Assembly: GCF_003605755.1 (NCBI RefSeq)
Contig: NZ_RAHJ01000020.1
Coordinates: 20,285 to 84,284 of the forward strand
Reading direction: 5' to 3'
Source: Tsuneonella suprasediminis
GTDB lineage: Bacteria; Pseudomonadota; Alphaproteobacteria; Sphingomonadales; Sphingomonadaceae
DNA: 64,000 bases
The notes under the pieces are model-generated. The model saw nothing but the letters and a program-made list of their open reading frames with translations, ran no database searches and was not told the origin of the DNA. The position numbers and the translations under genes were made by a program. Positions 17,835 to 26,764 of the stretch are shown here, piece by piece (the first letter of the stretch is position 1; each line of letters starts with the position of its first letter).

Positions 17835-18185
17835 TTACGGCATCCAGGCATTGACGATGTGGTCCGGCAGGCGGCCCGGCGCAAGGAGGATCACGTCAAT
17901 CCGCGTATCTTCCCCTTCGCGCACATATTCGTGCGCCACGGCTTCAGTCGCCGCCGCTACCCGGCGCAGGCGACGGGCATCGATGGCATAGGCCAGCTCT
18001 TCCGCCCGGTTGCGCCACTTCACCTCTATGAACGCAACAGTGCCGAAACGGCGGGCGATCAGGTCGATTTCGCCCACCGGCGTCTTGCGGCGGCGGTCGA
18101 GGATCGTCCACCCTTTGGCCATCAGGTACAGTTCGGCCCGGCGTTCGCCCCGCCTGCCATCGCGCTCCGCCCGCTGGCGTTTCAC
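17835..18185 (-). CDS. YraN-family (UPF0102) nuclease-like protein
   Basis: 116-aa protein with a predicted restriction-endonuclease-like fold and unknown role; the family almost always sits beside rsmI. The motifs are present: GERRAELYLMAKGWTILDRR, then TPVGEIDLIARR and FIEVKWRN, giving the E...D...ExK pattern. The GTG start at 18185 overlaps the rsmI stop (GTGA). The longer open frame upstream is a shadow of rsmI. Confidence 0.88.
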   Translation of the reverse strand: MKRQRAERDGRRGERRAELYLMAKGWTILDRRRKTPVGEIDLIARRFGTVAFIEVKWRNRAEELAYAIDARRLRRVAAATEAVAHEYVREGEDTRIDVILLAPGRLPDHIVNAWMP

Positions 18186-19027
18186 TGCCCCTTCAGCTCC
18201 ATCGCCCGCGCGTAGAGCGTCTTGCGATCGATCCCCGTTTCCTTCGCGACGAAGGCAGCGGCCTGCGATGTTTTCATCGTTTCGAGCGCTTCGCGCAACA
18301 TGCTCTCGGCATCGTCCTTGCTGACAGCCACCTCTTCCGGCGGAGCGATCATCAGGACGATTTCCCCTTTGGGCGGATGCGCCTCGTAATGCTCCAGCAG
18401 TTCGGCGGCGGCGGCGGTGCGGCATTCTTCGTGCAGCTTGGTCAGCTCTCGCGCCACCGATATCATGCGCCCCGGCAGAACTTCGGCAATCGCCGCCAGC
18501 GATCTGGTCAGGCGCGGCCCGGTTTCGTAAAACAGCAGCGTGGCATCGACTTGCGCCAGAGAAGCCAGCGTATCGCCGCGCGCCTTGTCTTTCGATGGCA
18601 GGAAACCGGCGAACAGAAACCGGTCGTTCGGCAGGCCCGACAGCGTCAGCCCGACAATCGCCGCACAGGGACCGGGCAGCGAAGTGACCGCGACCCCCGA
18701 ATCGCGCGCATCGCGCACCAGCCGGTAACCCGGATCGGAAATCAGCGGCGTGCCCGCATCGCTGACCAGTGCGATCGCCTGCGTCCGCGCCGCTTCCACG
18801 ATACGCGCGCGATCCCGCTCGCTGGCATGATCGTCATACCGCCACAGCGGCTTGGCCGATCCGATATGTTTCATCAGCTTGCCGGTGACGCGCGTATCCT
18901 CGCACGCTACGGCATCGCAGCCTTTCAACACCTCGGCTGCGCGCAAAGTCACGTCACCGAGATTGCCAATCGGGGTCGCGACTATATAGAGGCCGGGAGA
19001 GAGAGGTTTGGTGGAGTGGTGGGACAC
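18182..19027 (-). CDS. rsmI: 16S rRNA (cytidine(1402)-2'-O)-methyltransferase RsmI
   Basis: SAM-dependent enzyme that methylates the ribose of C1402 in the 16S decoding centre. It is 281 aa. The TP-methylase fold shows YIVATPIGNLGDVTLRA, CEDTRVTGKLMKH, ALVSDAGTPLISDPGYRLV and LPGPCAAIVGLTLSGLP. The C-terminal region ends in a helix-turn-helix-like segment (AFVAKETGIDRKTLYARAM). It is divergent from the LpoA-like lipoprotein gene with 40 bp between starts and coupled to yraN downstream. Confidence 0.96.
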   Translation of the reverse strand: MSHHSTKPLSPGLYIVATPIGNLGDVTLRAAEVLKGCDAVACEDTRVTGKLMKHIGSAKPLWRYDDHASERDRARIVEAARTQAIALVSDAGTPLISDPGYRLVRDARDSGVAVTSLPGPCAAIVGLTLSGLPNDRFLFAGFLPSKDKARGDTLASLAQVDATLLFYETGPRLTRSLAAIAEVLPGRMISVARELTKLHEECRTAAAAELLEHYEAHPPKGEIVLMIAPPEEVAVSKDDAESMLREALETMKTSQAAAFVAKETGIDRKTLYARAMELKGQ

Positions 19028-19067
19028 AACTCGGCCTCATGGACCAGATACGCGGGGAGCGGCAAGC

Positions 19068-20234
19068 ATGAACGGATGGAAAATGAATCGGCGCAAGCTG
19101 ATGGTGGCAGGCTCTGCCCTGTTGTTGGCAGGTTGTAAGGTCATTCCCGGCGGTGGACCGAACACCACCGGCCCCACCCCGACTCCGACCCCCGAACCCA
19201 GCGCGACCACGTTGCCCAGCGACGATGCCCGCCACCGTGTTGCCTTGCTGGTGCCGACGACGGGGACCAATGGCGATGTGGGCCTGTCCATCGCCAATGC
19301 CACTACGATGGCGCTGCTCGATACCAATGCATCGAACCTGCGAATCACCACATACGATACCGCCACCGATGCGCGCAGCGCGGCAGCCAGGGCGATTGCC
19401 GACGGCAACAGCGTGATCCTCGGCCCGCTGATGGCCGACAATGTGCCGCAGGTTCTGGCCGAAGCGCGGCGGGCGGATGTCCCGCTGATCAGTTTTTCGA
19501 ACGACAGCGCGATTGCCGGGCCGGACGTGTTCGTGATGGGCATCGCGCCAGGCCAGTCGATTGAACGTTCGGTGAAATTCGCCCGCGACCGCGGGGCCAG
19601 CCGTTTCGCTGCCATCATCCCCGATGGCGATTACGGGCAAAGAGCCGCTGCCGCCCTGTCCAGCGCGGTGGCCGGTAGTGGCGGGACAATGGTCGCTTCC
19701 GAAACATATGCGCGCGGCAATACGTCCATCGTCAGCGCGGCCACACGCCTGCAATCGCGGGGCGGGTTCGATACCGTCCTGATCGCGGACGGTCCCCGGC
19801 TTGCGGCGCAGGCAGCGGGCGTGCTCCGTCCGCGCGGCACCGGCACCACGCAATTGCTGGGCACGGAACTGTGGAGCGGCGATTCCACCGTCACACGGGC
19901 AGCGGCGCTGCGCGGGGCGATGTTCTCCGCTGTATCGGACAGCCGATTCAAACGTTTTGCGGATAGCTACAACACCCGTTTCGGCAAACAGCCTTACCGC
20001 ATCTCGACTCTCGGTTACGATGCCGTGCTGCTGACGCTGCGGGTCGCGCGCGACTGGAAACCGGGCAGGAAATTCCCGATTTCGACTTTGCGCAGCCCCG
20101 ACGGCTTCCTCGGTCTGGACGGGGTATTCCGCTTCAATCGCAACAACGTGGCCGAACGCGCGATGGAAGTGCGGCAGGTGCAGGATGGCAAAGTCGTCAT
20201 CATATCCCCTGCCCCCGGCAAGTTCGGCGGCTGA
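19068..20234 (+). CDS. LpoA-like penicillin-binding-protein activator lipoprotein
   Basis: Outer-membrane lipoprotein with a type 1 periplasmic-binding fold. The C-terminal half of E. coli LpoA, an activator of PBP1a, has this fold. The 388-aa product has a lipobox LLAGC (Cys23), a Thr/Pro-rich linker (TGPTPTPTPEPS), then VALLVPTTGTNGDVGLS and repeated Rossmann-like segments (SVILGPLMADNVPQVL, PLISFSNDS, TLGYDAVLLTLRVA). The N-terminal TPR domain of enterobacterial LpoA is absent. The start at 19068 follows a GGGGAG stretch; an ATG at 19083 also gives a signal peptide. Divergent from rsmI, as in the classic lpoA-rsmI-yraN neighbourhood. Confidence 0.85.
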   Translation: MNGWKMNRRKLMVAGSALLLAGCKVIPGGGPNTTGPTPTPTPEPSATTLPSDDARHRVALLVPTTGTNGDVGLSIANATTMALLDTNASNLRITTYDTATDARSAAARAIADGNSVILGPLMADNVPQVLAEARRADVPLISFSNDSAIAGPDVFVMGIAPGQSIERSVKFARDRGASRFAAIIPDGDYGQRAAAALSSAVAGSGGTMVASETYARGNTSIVSAATRLQSRGGFDTVLIADGPRLAAQAAGVLRPRGTGTTQLLGTELWSGDSTVTRAAALRGAMFSAVSDSRFKRFADSYNTRFGKQPYRISTLGYDAVLLTLRVARDWKPGRKFPISTLRSPDGFLGLDGVFRFNRNNVAERAMEVRQVQDGKVVIISPAPGKFGG

Positions 20235-20301
20235 CGATAACTCCCCCCGAACGCCACGTGCCGCTTGAAGGGTCACGAATCCGAAGCCTATAGCTGGCGG
20301 C

Positions 20302-22278
20302 ATGTCAGATGACCTGTTCGATAACACACCGGCCTCCAGCGGTGACTACGACGCTTCCTCTATCGAAGTGCTCGAAGGGCTGGAGCCCGTCCGCCGCCGC
20401 CCCGGTATGTATATCGGGGGCACGGACGACCGCGCGCTGCACCACCTCGCAGCCGAAGTGCTCGACAATTCGATGGACGAAGCGGTGGCGGGCCACGCCA
20501 CCCGGATCGAAGTCAGTCTGGAACAGGGCAACCGCCTGACCATCACCGACAACGGGCGCGGGATGCCGGTGGGCGAACATCCCAAGTTTCCCGGCAAATC
20601 GACGCTGGAAGTGATCCTTGGCACGCTCCATTCGGGCGGCAAGTTTTCGGGCAAGGCCTATGCCACCAGCGGCGGCCTGCACGGCGTCGGCGTGTCGGTG
20701 GTCAACGCGCTCAGTTCATATACCCGCGTCGAAGTCGCGCGCGACCGCCAGCTTTATGCGCAGGAGTTTTCGCGCGGCATCACCCAGGGCCCTTTGCAGG
20801 AACTTGGCCCTACCCCCAACCGCCGTGGTACGACCGTGACATTCGTGCCCGATACCGAGATTTTCGGGGATCGGCAGTTCAGCGCCAGGCGGCTTTTCAA
20901 ACTCGCCCGGTCGAAGGCATATCTGTTCGCAGGTGTCGAAATTCGCTGGAAATGCGCCGCCAGTCTGACCAGCGACGATGTCCCGGCGGAGGCGGTGTTC
21001 AAGTTTCCCGGCGGTCTGGCCGATCATCTGGCGGAACAGATCGGCGCGCGCGAATGCGTCACCAGCCAGCCCTTCACCGGATCGCAGGAATTTCCCGACG
21101 AACAGGGCCGCGTCGAATGGGCCATCGCATGGCCGCTATGGTCCGATGGCGCGACGAGCTGGTATTGCAACACCGTGCCCACCCCCGACGGCGGGACGCA
21201 TGAACAGGGCCTGCGCGCCGCGCTGACCAAGGGGTTGCGCGCCTTCGGTGAACTGACCGGCGCGAAGAAGGCCAAGGAAATCACAGCCGACGATGTGATG
21301 ACCGGCGGCGAAATCATGCTGAGCGTGTTCATCCGCGACCCGCAATTCCAGAGCCAGACGAAAGATCGCCTGACCTCGCCCGAAGCGGCCCGTCTGGTCG
21401 AAAACGCGGTGCGCGATCACTTCGACCATTTCCTCACCGACAATATGGATCGCGGCAAGGCACTGCTCGGCAGTGTGATGGAGCGGATGGACGAACGCCT
21501 GCGCCGCAAGCAGGAGCGTGAGGTCAAGCGCAAGACCGCCACCAATGCCAAGAAGCTGCGCCTGCCCGGCAAACTGACCGATTGTTCGGGCGAAGGTGAC
21601 GGCGAAACCGAACTGTTCATCGTCGAAGGCGATTCGGCAGGCGGCAGCGCCAAACAGGCCCGCAACCGCAAGACGCAGGCCATCCTGCCGATCCGCGGCA
21701 AGATCCTGAATGTCGCCAGCGCCAGCGCCGACAAGATCCGCGCCAACAGCGAAATCGCCGATCTCGCGCTGGCGATGGGTTGCGGCACCCGCAAGGACTG
21801 CGACCCGGAAAACATGCGGTACGACCGGATCATCATCATGACCGACGCCGATGTCGACGGCGCGCATATCGCTACGCTGCTGATGACGTTCTTCTTTCAG
21901 GAAATGGCCGAAGTCGTGCGCGGTGGATATCTCTATCTCGCGCAGCCGCCGCTCTATAAACTCACCGCCGGGAAAGAGAGCGTCTATGCCCGCGACGATG
22001 CACACCGCGCCGAGCTGGAAGCGACTTTGTTCAAAGGCAAGAAAGTCGAAGTGAGCCGGTTCAAGGGTCTGGGTGAAATGAACCCGCAGCAATTGCGCGA
22101 AACCACGATGAACCCCGAAACCCGCAGCCTGATCCGCATCACCCTGCCCGCTGAACATGAACAGCGGCACGCGGTGAAGGAACTGGTCGATCAGTTGATG
22201 GGGCGCAACCCGGAACACCGGTTCAACTTCATCCAGAACAACGCCGGCGAATTCGACCGCGAGATGATCGACGCCTGA
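20302..22278 (+). CDS. parE: DNA topoisomerase IV subunit B
   Basis: ATPase subunit of the enzyme that decatenates replicated chromosomes. It is 658 aa. The GHKL ATP site has VLDNSMDEAVAGHA, TDNGRGMPVGEH and GGLHGVGVSVVNALS. The TOPRIM domain shows LFIVEGDSAGGSAKQARNR and IIMTDADVDGAHIATLL. The length and the motif AILPIRGKILNV are shared by ParE and GyrB; the compact size without a GyrB insertion fits ParE. The partner parC is not in the window. Confidence 0.93.
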   Translation: MSDDLFDNTPASSGDYDASSIEVLEGLEPVRRRPGMYIGGTDDRALHHLAAEVLDNSMDEAVAGHATRIEVSLEQGNRLTITDNGRGMPVGEHPKFPGKSTLEVILGTLHSGGKFSGKAYATSGGLHGVGVSVVNALSSYTRVEVARDRQLYAQEFSRGITQGPLQELGPTPNRRGTTVTFVPDTEIFGDRQFSARRLFKLARSKAYLFAGVEIRWKCAASLTSDDVPAEAVFKFPGGLADHLAEQIGARECVTSQPFTGSQEFPDEQGRVEWAIAWPLWSDGATSWYCNTVPTPDGGTHEQGLRAALTKGLRAFGELTGAKKAKEITADDVMTGGEIMLSVFIRDPQFQSQTKDRLTSPEAARLVENAVRDHFDHFLTDNMDRGKALLGSVMERMDERLRRKQEREVKRKTATNAKKLRLPGKLTDCSGEGDGETELFIVEGDSAGGSAKQARNRKTQAILPIRGKILNVASASADKIRANSEIADLALAMGCGTRKDCDPENMRYDRIIIMTDADVDGAHIATLLMTFFFQEMAEVVRGGYLYLAQPPLYKLTAGKESVYARDDAHRAELEATLFKGKKVEVSRFKGLGEMNPQQLRETTMNPETRSLIRITLPAEHEQRHAVKELVDQLMGRNPEHRFNFIQNNAGEFDREMIDA

Positions 22279-22294
22279 CACCGCTCAGGCGGTG
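22279..22294. terminator. Hairpin between parE and the convergent GT87 gene
   Basis: CACCGC-tcag-GCGGTG is a 6-bp stem with a tetraloop, directly after the parE stop and about 20 bp from the opposing stop. It is a weak terminator candidate without a U-run. Confidence 0.4.
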
Positions 22295-22314
22295 GTTGCT
22301 CAGGCGACTGCTGC

Positions 22315-23505
22315 TTAGGTGGGGGATGCCTCGCGCCGTTCCGCAATGATTGCGCGTGCGACTACCGCGAACAGCGCGGCCATTGCGAATGGCATAACCG
22401 GCACGCCTGTTGCCAGCGCCAGCGGTCGGGCAAAAATCGGCGTGGCAAAGGCCAGCAGGATCGCGATGCGCTGCCAGTCGCGGTCTGGCTGCGCCGCCAG
22501 CCACAGCAGCGGAAACGCCAGTATCACCAGATCGTAATCGAGCACGAACGGTGTCGCCAAAGGTGCGCCAGCCAGCATCAGCGCGCCGATACCCAGATCG
22601 TATGTCCTGCGAAATGCGACCGCGATCAGCGTGGCGACCACCGCCAGACTCACCGCCGCCTGCACGGCATAGGCCGCCGCAGTCGTGCCGCCCAGCATCT
22701 TCACTCCGGCAAATGCGCTCATCATCTTGCCATAGCCGACCGCACCCGTCGCCATCGCGGCACCCGCCTGATCGCTGATCGCCAACCAGTCCGCCCAGAT
22801 CGCAGTGCCAAACGCCAGTGTCGAAATCGCCGCCAGCGCCAGCGCGGTGACCCCCGCCGACACGATAGCCCGCCATTGCCCCGTCAGCAGCAAAACGATG
22901 GGGATCAGCAAGCCGAACTGCGGCTTGATCGTCGCCAGACCGAAACAGATACCCGCCGCGACCGGCCGGTCCCTCACCAGCAAAGCCCCGCCGCCCAGCA
23001 AGGCCGCGAGCAGAAACGACGTCTGCCCGTGGGTGATCGTGATCGCGACCGGCGGGAATGCCAGCGCCAGCAACCACAGCGGCGCCCCCGCCCCCACTTG
23101 CCCGATCCACCCGCGCACCGCCGCCAGATACAGCCCGCCGCCCAGCGCGATCCACACCGCCAGCGCCGGAAAATACCCCAGCACCCCCAGCGGCGCGACA
23201 AACGGCAAAAACGTGGGTGGATAGAAAAATGCCGTGAAGCCATCGGCAGCTTTGAAATACTGCTGCTGCGTCGCGATGTGCGCCGCCATGTCATACACAT
23301 TCTGCCCAGCCAGCAGCATCCGCCCCGATGTCCAGAAGCTGATGAAGTCGGTTCCGATCAGAAACCCGTTGCGATCCACTCCGGCCCGTGCCGTGGCCAG
23401 CAACCAGATAATCAGCGCAATATTCGCCGCGGCTGCGATAAACAGGTAGCCACGCACGCGTTCTTTGTTCAACCAGGGGGCGGTGCGGATTACGTTTACG
23501 CTCAT
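22315..23505 (-). CDS. GT87/DUF2029-type membrane glycosyltransferase
   Basis: 396-aa polytopic membrane protein with about ten hydrophobic segments. The N-terminal loop after the first helix has LIGTDFISFWTSGRMLLAG, followed by NVYDM and FFYPPTFLPFVAPLG, which fit the GT87 (DUF2029) polyprenyl-phosphate-mannose-type transferases. The acidic TDF motif is the likely catalytic base. LATIKPQFGLLIPIVLLLTG and LDYDLVILAFPLLWL are further family-like blocks. It is convergent with parE and divergent from the serine hydrolase gene. Donor and acceptor are unknown. Confidence 0.75.
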   Translation of the reverse strand: MSVNVIRTAPWLNKERVRGYLFIAAAANIALIIWLLATARAGVDRNGFLIGTDFISFWTSGRMLLAGQNVYDMAAHIATQQQYFKAADGFTAFFYPPTFLPFVAPLGVLGYFPALAVWIALGGGLYLAAVRGWIGQVGAGAPLWLLALAFPPVAITITHGQTSFLLAALLGGGALLVRDRPVAAGICFGLATIKPQFGLLIPIVLLLTGQWRAIVSAGVTALALAAISTLAFGTAIWADWLAISDQAGAAMATGAVGYGKMMSAFAGVKMLGGTTAAAYAVQAAVSLAVVATLIAVAFRRTYDLGIGALMLAGAPLATPFVLDYDLVILAFPLLWLAAQPDRDWQRIAILLAFATPIFARPLALATGVPVMPFAMAALFAVVARAIIAERREASPT

Positions 23506-23658
23506 ATCCGTATACCCGCCGCCTTAAGTGGAAAACTGCCCTTTAAAAACAATGATATACCCCCCGAATATCGTGGTGAACATCCTGTCATGTTCAAGAG
23601 ACGAAACAAGCCGGCCACGCGCATTGCATCCATCTGTCGGGACGTTATCCTGTTGGGC

Positions 23659-24954
23659 ATGATCGGAAAATCTCTATTCGCTACCGCCGCTCTGGCATTT
23701 CTGGCTGCCAACCCGGCAATGGCCCGGACAGCACCTTCGCAAACCGAGCCGAAATCCGATAGCCTGACTCAGCAAGGGGCGCAGGCCGTCGCGGAATTTC
23801 TCCACGGAAAACGCACCGCGGAAGAGGTATTTTCTCCGGGTTTTCTGGCGGTTGTGCCTAAATCTCAGCTTCAGGCCCTGGCTGCGAAACTGGCAGAACA
23901 GTTCGGGCCATTCGATGCGGTGGCCTCGGTTGAGGAGAAAAATCCCAATCAGGGAATCGTCACTCTGCGCTACGCCAAAGCGACGATTGCCGGCCCGATA
24001 ACCATTGATAACGGCGGCAAAGTAACGGGTCTGTTGCTCAACGATGTGAAGCCGCTGGGCGACAGCGTGGCCAAAGTTCAGGCCGACCTGGAGGCGCTTC
24101 CGGGAAAGGTCAGCGTCCTGTCCGCTTCGCTGGACGGCAAGCAATCGTCGGTTCTGGAAATCGCGCCAGATCAACAGCTTGCCATCGGTTCTACATTCAA
24201 ACTCTACGTGCTTTCCGCCCTCGCCCATTCCATCGAACGCGGCGAACACCGCTGGGACGAAGTCGTAAACCTCACCGAAAAATCGCTGCCCAGCGGGCAA
24301 ATGCAGGAATGGCCCGCAGGCGCGCCCGTCACGCTCCATACGCTGGCCAGCATGATGATCTCGATCAGCGATAATACCGCGACAGATCAACTGATTAGAG
24401 TGCTGGGCCGCAAGGCAATCGGCGATGAATTGCGTAAGAGCGGACACTCCACGCCGGACAAGACTCTGCCGTTTTTGACCACGCACGAACTGTTCGCCTT
24501 GAAAGGCAACCCGGCGCTTGGGGCGCAATACGCCGCCGCTGACGAAACAGGGCAGGAAGCCATTCTGAAAAGGCTGGATGTGCAAATCAAAACTGATCCG
24601 GCATCGATACCGCTACCCCAATATACAGAACCGCACGCTATCGACACGCTCGAATGGTTTGCCAGCGCCAATGATATTGCGGGCATTTTTCGCCGGATCG
24701 TTGCGCTGAAAGACCCCACCGCGCGCCAGATTTTGGCAATCTCCCCCTCGATGTCAGCCTCCGACCGCGCGCGATTTGCATATGTCGGATATAAAGGTGG
24801 GTCAGAACCGGGCGTACTCAACCTGAGCTGGCTCATGCAGACCAAGAGCGGCGAATGGCGCGTACTGACAATAAGTTGGAACGATCAATCCAGCCCTGTG
24901 GACCAAGGCAAGCTGGAAATGCTGGCTACCCGCCTCCTCAAACTGAGCGAATAA
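23659..24954 (+). CDS. Exported serine hydrolase, class A beta-lactamase-like (ORF12/LpqF type)
   Basis: 431 aa with a signal peptide (MIGKSLFATAALAFLAANP). An N-terminal domain of about 110 residues (FLHGKRTAEEVFSPGFLAVV) resembles the NTF2-like domain of ORF12/LpqF proteins. A penicillin-binding-like domain follows with STFK (nucleophile motif), ISDNTATD (SDN) and YKGGSEPG in place of KTG. No ExxLN omega loop is evident, so true beta-lactam hydrolysis is doubtful. The start at 23659 is preferred; an in-frame ATG at 23590 would add a basic extension. A much longer frame upstream is a shadow of the opposite gene. Confidence 0.75.
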   Translation: MIGKSLFATAALAFLAANPAMARTAPSQTEPKSDSLTQQGAQAVAEFLHGKRTAEEVFSPGFLAVVPKSQLQALAAKLAEQFGPFDAVASVEEKNPNQGIVTLRYAKATIAGPITIDNGGKVTGLLLNDVKPLGDSVAKVQADLEALPGKVSVLSASLDGKQSSVLEIAPDQQLAIGSTFKLYVLSALAHSIERGEHRWDEVVNLTEKSLPSGQMQEWPAGAPVTLHTLASMMISISDNTATDQLIRVLGRKAIGDELRKSGHSTPDKTLPFLTTHELFALKGNPALGAQYAAADETGQEAILKRLDVQIKTDPASIPLPQYTEPHAIDTLEWFASANDIAGIFRRIVALKDPTARQILAISPSMSASDRARFAYVGYKGGSEPGVLNLSWLMQTKSGEWRVLTISWNDQSSPVDQGKLEMLATRLLKLSE

Positions 24955-24988
24955 GCAAAGCCCCCCTTGCCCTACGAATGCTGGCCGC

Positions 24989-25004
24989 TTAACGTATACG
25001 TAAA
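24989..25004. promoter_or_regulatory. Palindrome upstream of moxR, possible operator
   Basis: TTAACGTATACGTAAA contains the perfect palindrome ACGTATACGT, flanked by TT/AA. It lies 19 bp before the moxR ATG, next to the ribosome site GAAGGGAG. The shape recalls operators of MerR-type regulators such as LiuR, but that link is only by resemblance. Confidence 0.35.
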
Positions 25005-25022
25005 GTTGCGAAGGGAGACCCA

Positions 25023-25877
25023 ATGGTCCAGCGTTTTGAAGGCACTAACGATTATATCGCCACCGACGATCTGAAAGTGGCGGTGAACGCCGCTGTCACG
25101 CTCCGTCGTCCATTGCTGGTGAAGGGGGAACCCGGCACCGGCAAGACCGTGCTGGCGCAGGAAATCGCCAGGGCGATCGATGCCCCTCTGATCGAATGGA
25201 ACGTAAAATCGACCACCAAGGCGCATCAGGGGCTGTATGAATACGATGCCGTAGCCCGGTTGCGCGATGGGCAATTGGGCGAAGAGCGCGTCCACGACAT
25301 CCGCAACTACATCAAGCGCGGCAAATTGTGGGAAGCTTTCACCAGCGAGAAACTGCCTGTCCTGCTGATCGACGAGATCGACAAGGCCGATATCGAATTC
25401 CCCAACGATCTGCTGCACGAACTCGATCGGATGAAATTCGACGTGTACGAAACGCAGGAAACAATCGAAGCGAAAGAGCGCCCGATTGTCGTCATCACCT
25501 CGAACAACGAGAAGGAATTGCCCGACGCATTCCTGCGTCGCTGTTTCTTCCATTATATCAAGTTCCCCGATCACGACACGATGAGGGAAATCATCGAAGT
25601 CCACTTCCCCGGCATCCAGAAAGCTCTGGTCACCAAAGCAATGGAAGTGTTCTATGAACTCCGCGAAGTGCCGGGCCTGAAGAAGAAGCCGAGCACCAGC
25701 GAATTGCTCGACTGGCTCAAGCTGTTGCTCAATGAAGATATGCCGCTGGATGTCTTGCAGAATAAAGACCCGACCAAGGCTATCCCGCCGATGCACGGCG
25801 CGTTGTTGAAAAACGAACAGGACGTGATGCTGTTCGAACGTCTGGCCTTTATGGCCCGGCGCAATCCGGGTGGCTGA
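25023..25877 (+). CDS. MoxR-family AAA+ ATPase
   Basis: 284-aa AAA+ ATPase. MoxR proteins act as chaperones that mature or assemble other proteins, usually with a partner containing a VWA domain. The sequence has Walker A (GEPGTGKTVLAQEIA), Walker B (PVLLIDEIDKAD), sensor 1 (VVITSNNEKELPDAFLRRC) and the arginine region. A VWA/CoxE gene two positions downstream is the likely partner. AGGGAG precedes the ATG. The DUF817 gene overlaps its end by 8 nt. Confidence 0.9.
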   Translation: MVQRFEGTNDYIATDDLKVAVNAAVTLRRPLLVKGEPGTGKTVLAQEIARAIDAPLIEWNVKSTTKAHQGLYEYDAVARLRDGQLGEERVHDIRNYIKRGKLWEAFTSEKLPVLLIDEIDKADIEFPNDLLHELDRMKFDVYETQETIEAKERPIVVITSNNEKELPDAFLRRCFFHYIKFPDHDTMREIIEVHFPGIQKALVTKAMEVFYELREVPGLKKKPSTSELLDWLKLLLNEDMPLDVLQNKDPTKAIPPMHGALLKNEQDVMLFERLAFMARRNPGG

Positions 25878-26757
25878 CAGGCTGAAACCGCGCGAAACAA
25901 CCCGCTTTGCCGCCATCCGTGCGCGGCTCGAAACGTTCGAGCCGCGTGCTGGCATCTATGCATGGTTATACGAATTCGCGCTGTTCGGCTTCAAACAAGG
26001 CTGGGCATGTCTGTTCGGCGGACTGATGCTGGCGCTGCTGGTGGGTACGCACCTGTTCTATCCCGCCGATGCCGCGCTGGCCCGGTATGATTTCCTGACA
26101 CTGGCCGCGTTGGGAATACAGATCGCCATGCTGGCTCTGCGTCTGGAAACATGGGGCGAGGCCAAAGTGATCCTCGCCTTTCACGTCGTCGGCACTGTGA
26201 TGGAGCTGTTCAAAACCGCCTACGGATCATGGATATATCCTGAGGCGAGTATCCTGCGGATCGGGGCAGTGCCGTTGTTTTCCGGCTTCATGTATGCCGC
26301 CGTCGGCAGCTACATCGCGCGGGTTTGGCGAATTTTCGATTTCCGCTTCACCGCCTATCCTCCACGGTGGGCGACATGGGTTCTGGCAGTGGCTATCTAC
26401 GTCAACTTTTTCACGCATCATTGGCTGCCCGATGTTCGGATGGCTTTGTTTGCGGCGATGATCGCGCTGTTTGCCCGCACCCGGATTTACTTCACTGTCT
26501 GGCGCGAACCACGCTGGATGCCGCTGTTGGTTGGGTGGCTGCTGGTCGCGCTGTTCATCTGGTTTGCGGAAAACCTCGGCACCGTTGCACGGGCGTGGAC
26601 TTATCCCGATCAGGCGCATGGCTGGGCGATGGTGTCTCCGGCCAAGCTCGGCGCGTGGTATCTGCTGATGTACATCAGCTTCGTTCTCGTCAGCTGGGTC
26701 GCGACCATACGCGCGCCCTTTGTCAGCGCTGCCCCCCCTACACAACAAGCGGTATGA
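25870..26757 (+). CDS. DUF817-family integral membrane protein
   Basis: 295-aa membrane protein with about seven to eight hydrophobic helices and no recognised catalytic motif. Conserved-looking blocks are EFALFGFKQGWACLFGG, VVGTVMELFKTAYGSWIYPE and WFAENLGTVARAWTYPDQAHGW, rich in Trp, His and acidic residues on the membrane side. It begins with GTG inside the moxR coding end and is followed 7 bp later by the CoxE-like gene. The protein is therefore translationally tied to the MoxR/VWA pair. Function unknown. Confidence 0.8.
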   Translation: MADRLKPRETTRFAAIRARLETFEPRAGIYAWLYEFALFGFKQGWACLFGGLMLALLVGTHLFYPADAALARYDFLTLAALGIQIAMLALRLETWGEAKVILAFHVVGTVMELFKTAYGSWIYPEASILRIGAVPLFSGFMYAAVGSYIARVWRIFDFRFTAYPPRWATWVLAVAIYVNFFTHHWLPDVRMALFAAMIALFARTRIYFTVWREPRWMPLLVGWLLVALFIWFAENLGTVARAWTYPDQAHGWAMVSPAKLGAWYLLMYISFVLVSWVATIRAPFVSAAPPTQQAV

Positions 26758-26764
26758 AATCCCC

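Noticed and set aside
22876..23658. Long N-terminal extension of the serine hydrolase frame
   Set aside because: It is antisense to the GT87 gene and rich in Gln/Arg. The signal peptide at 23659 marks the real start.
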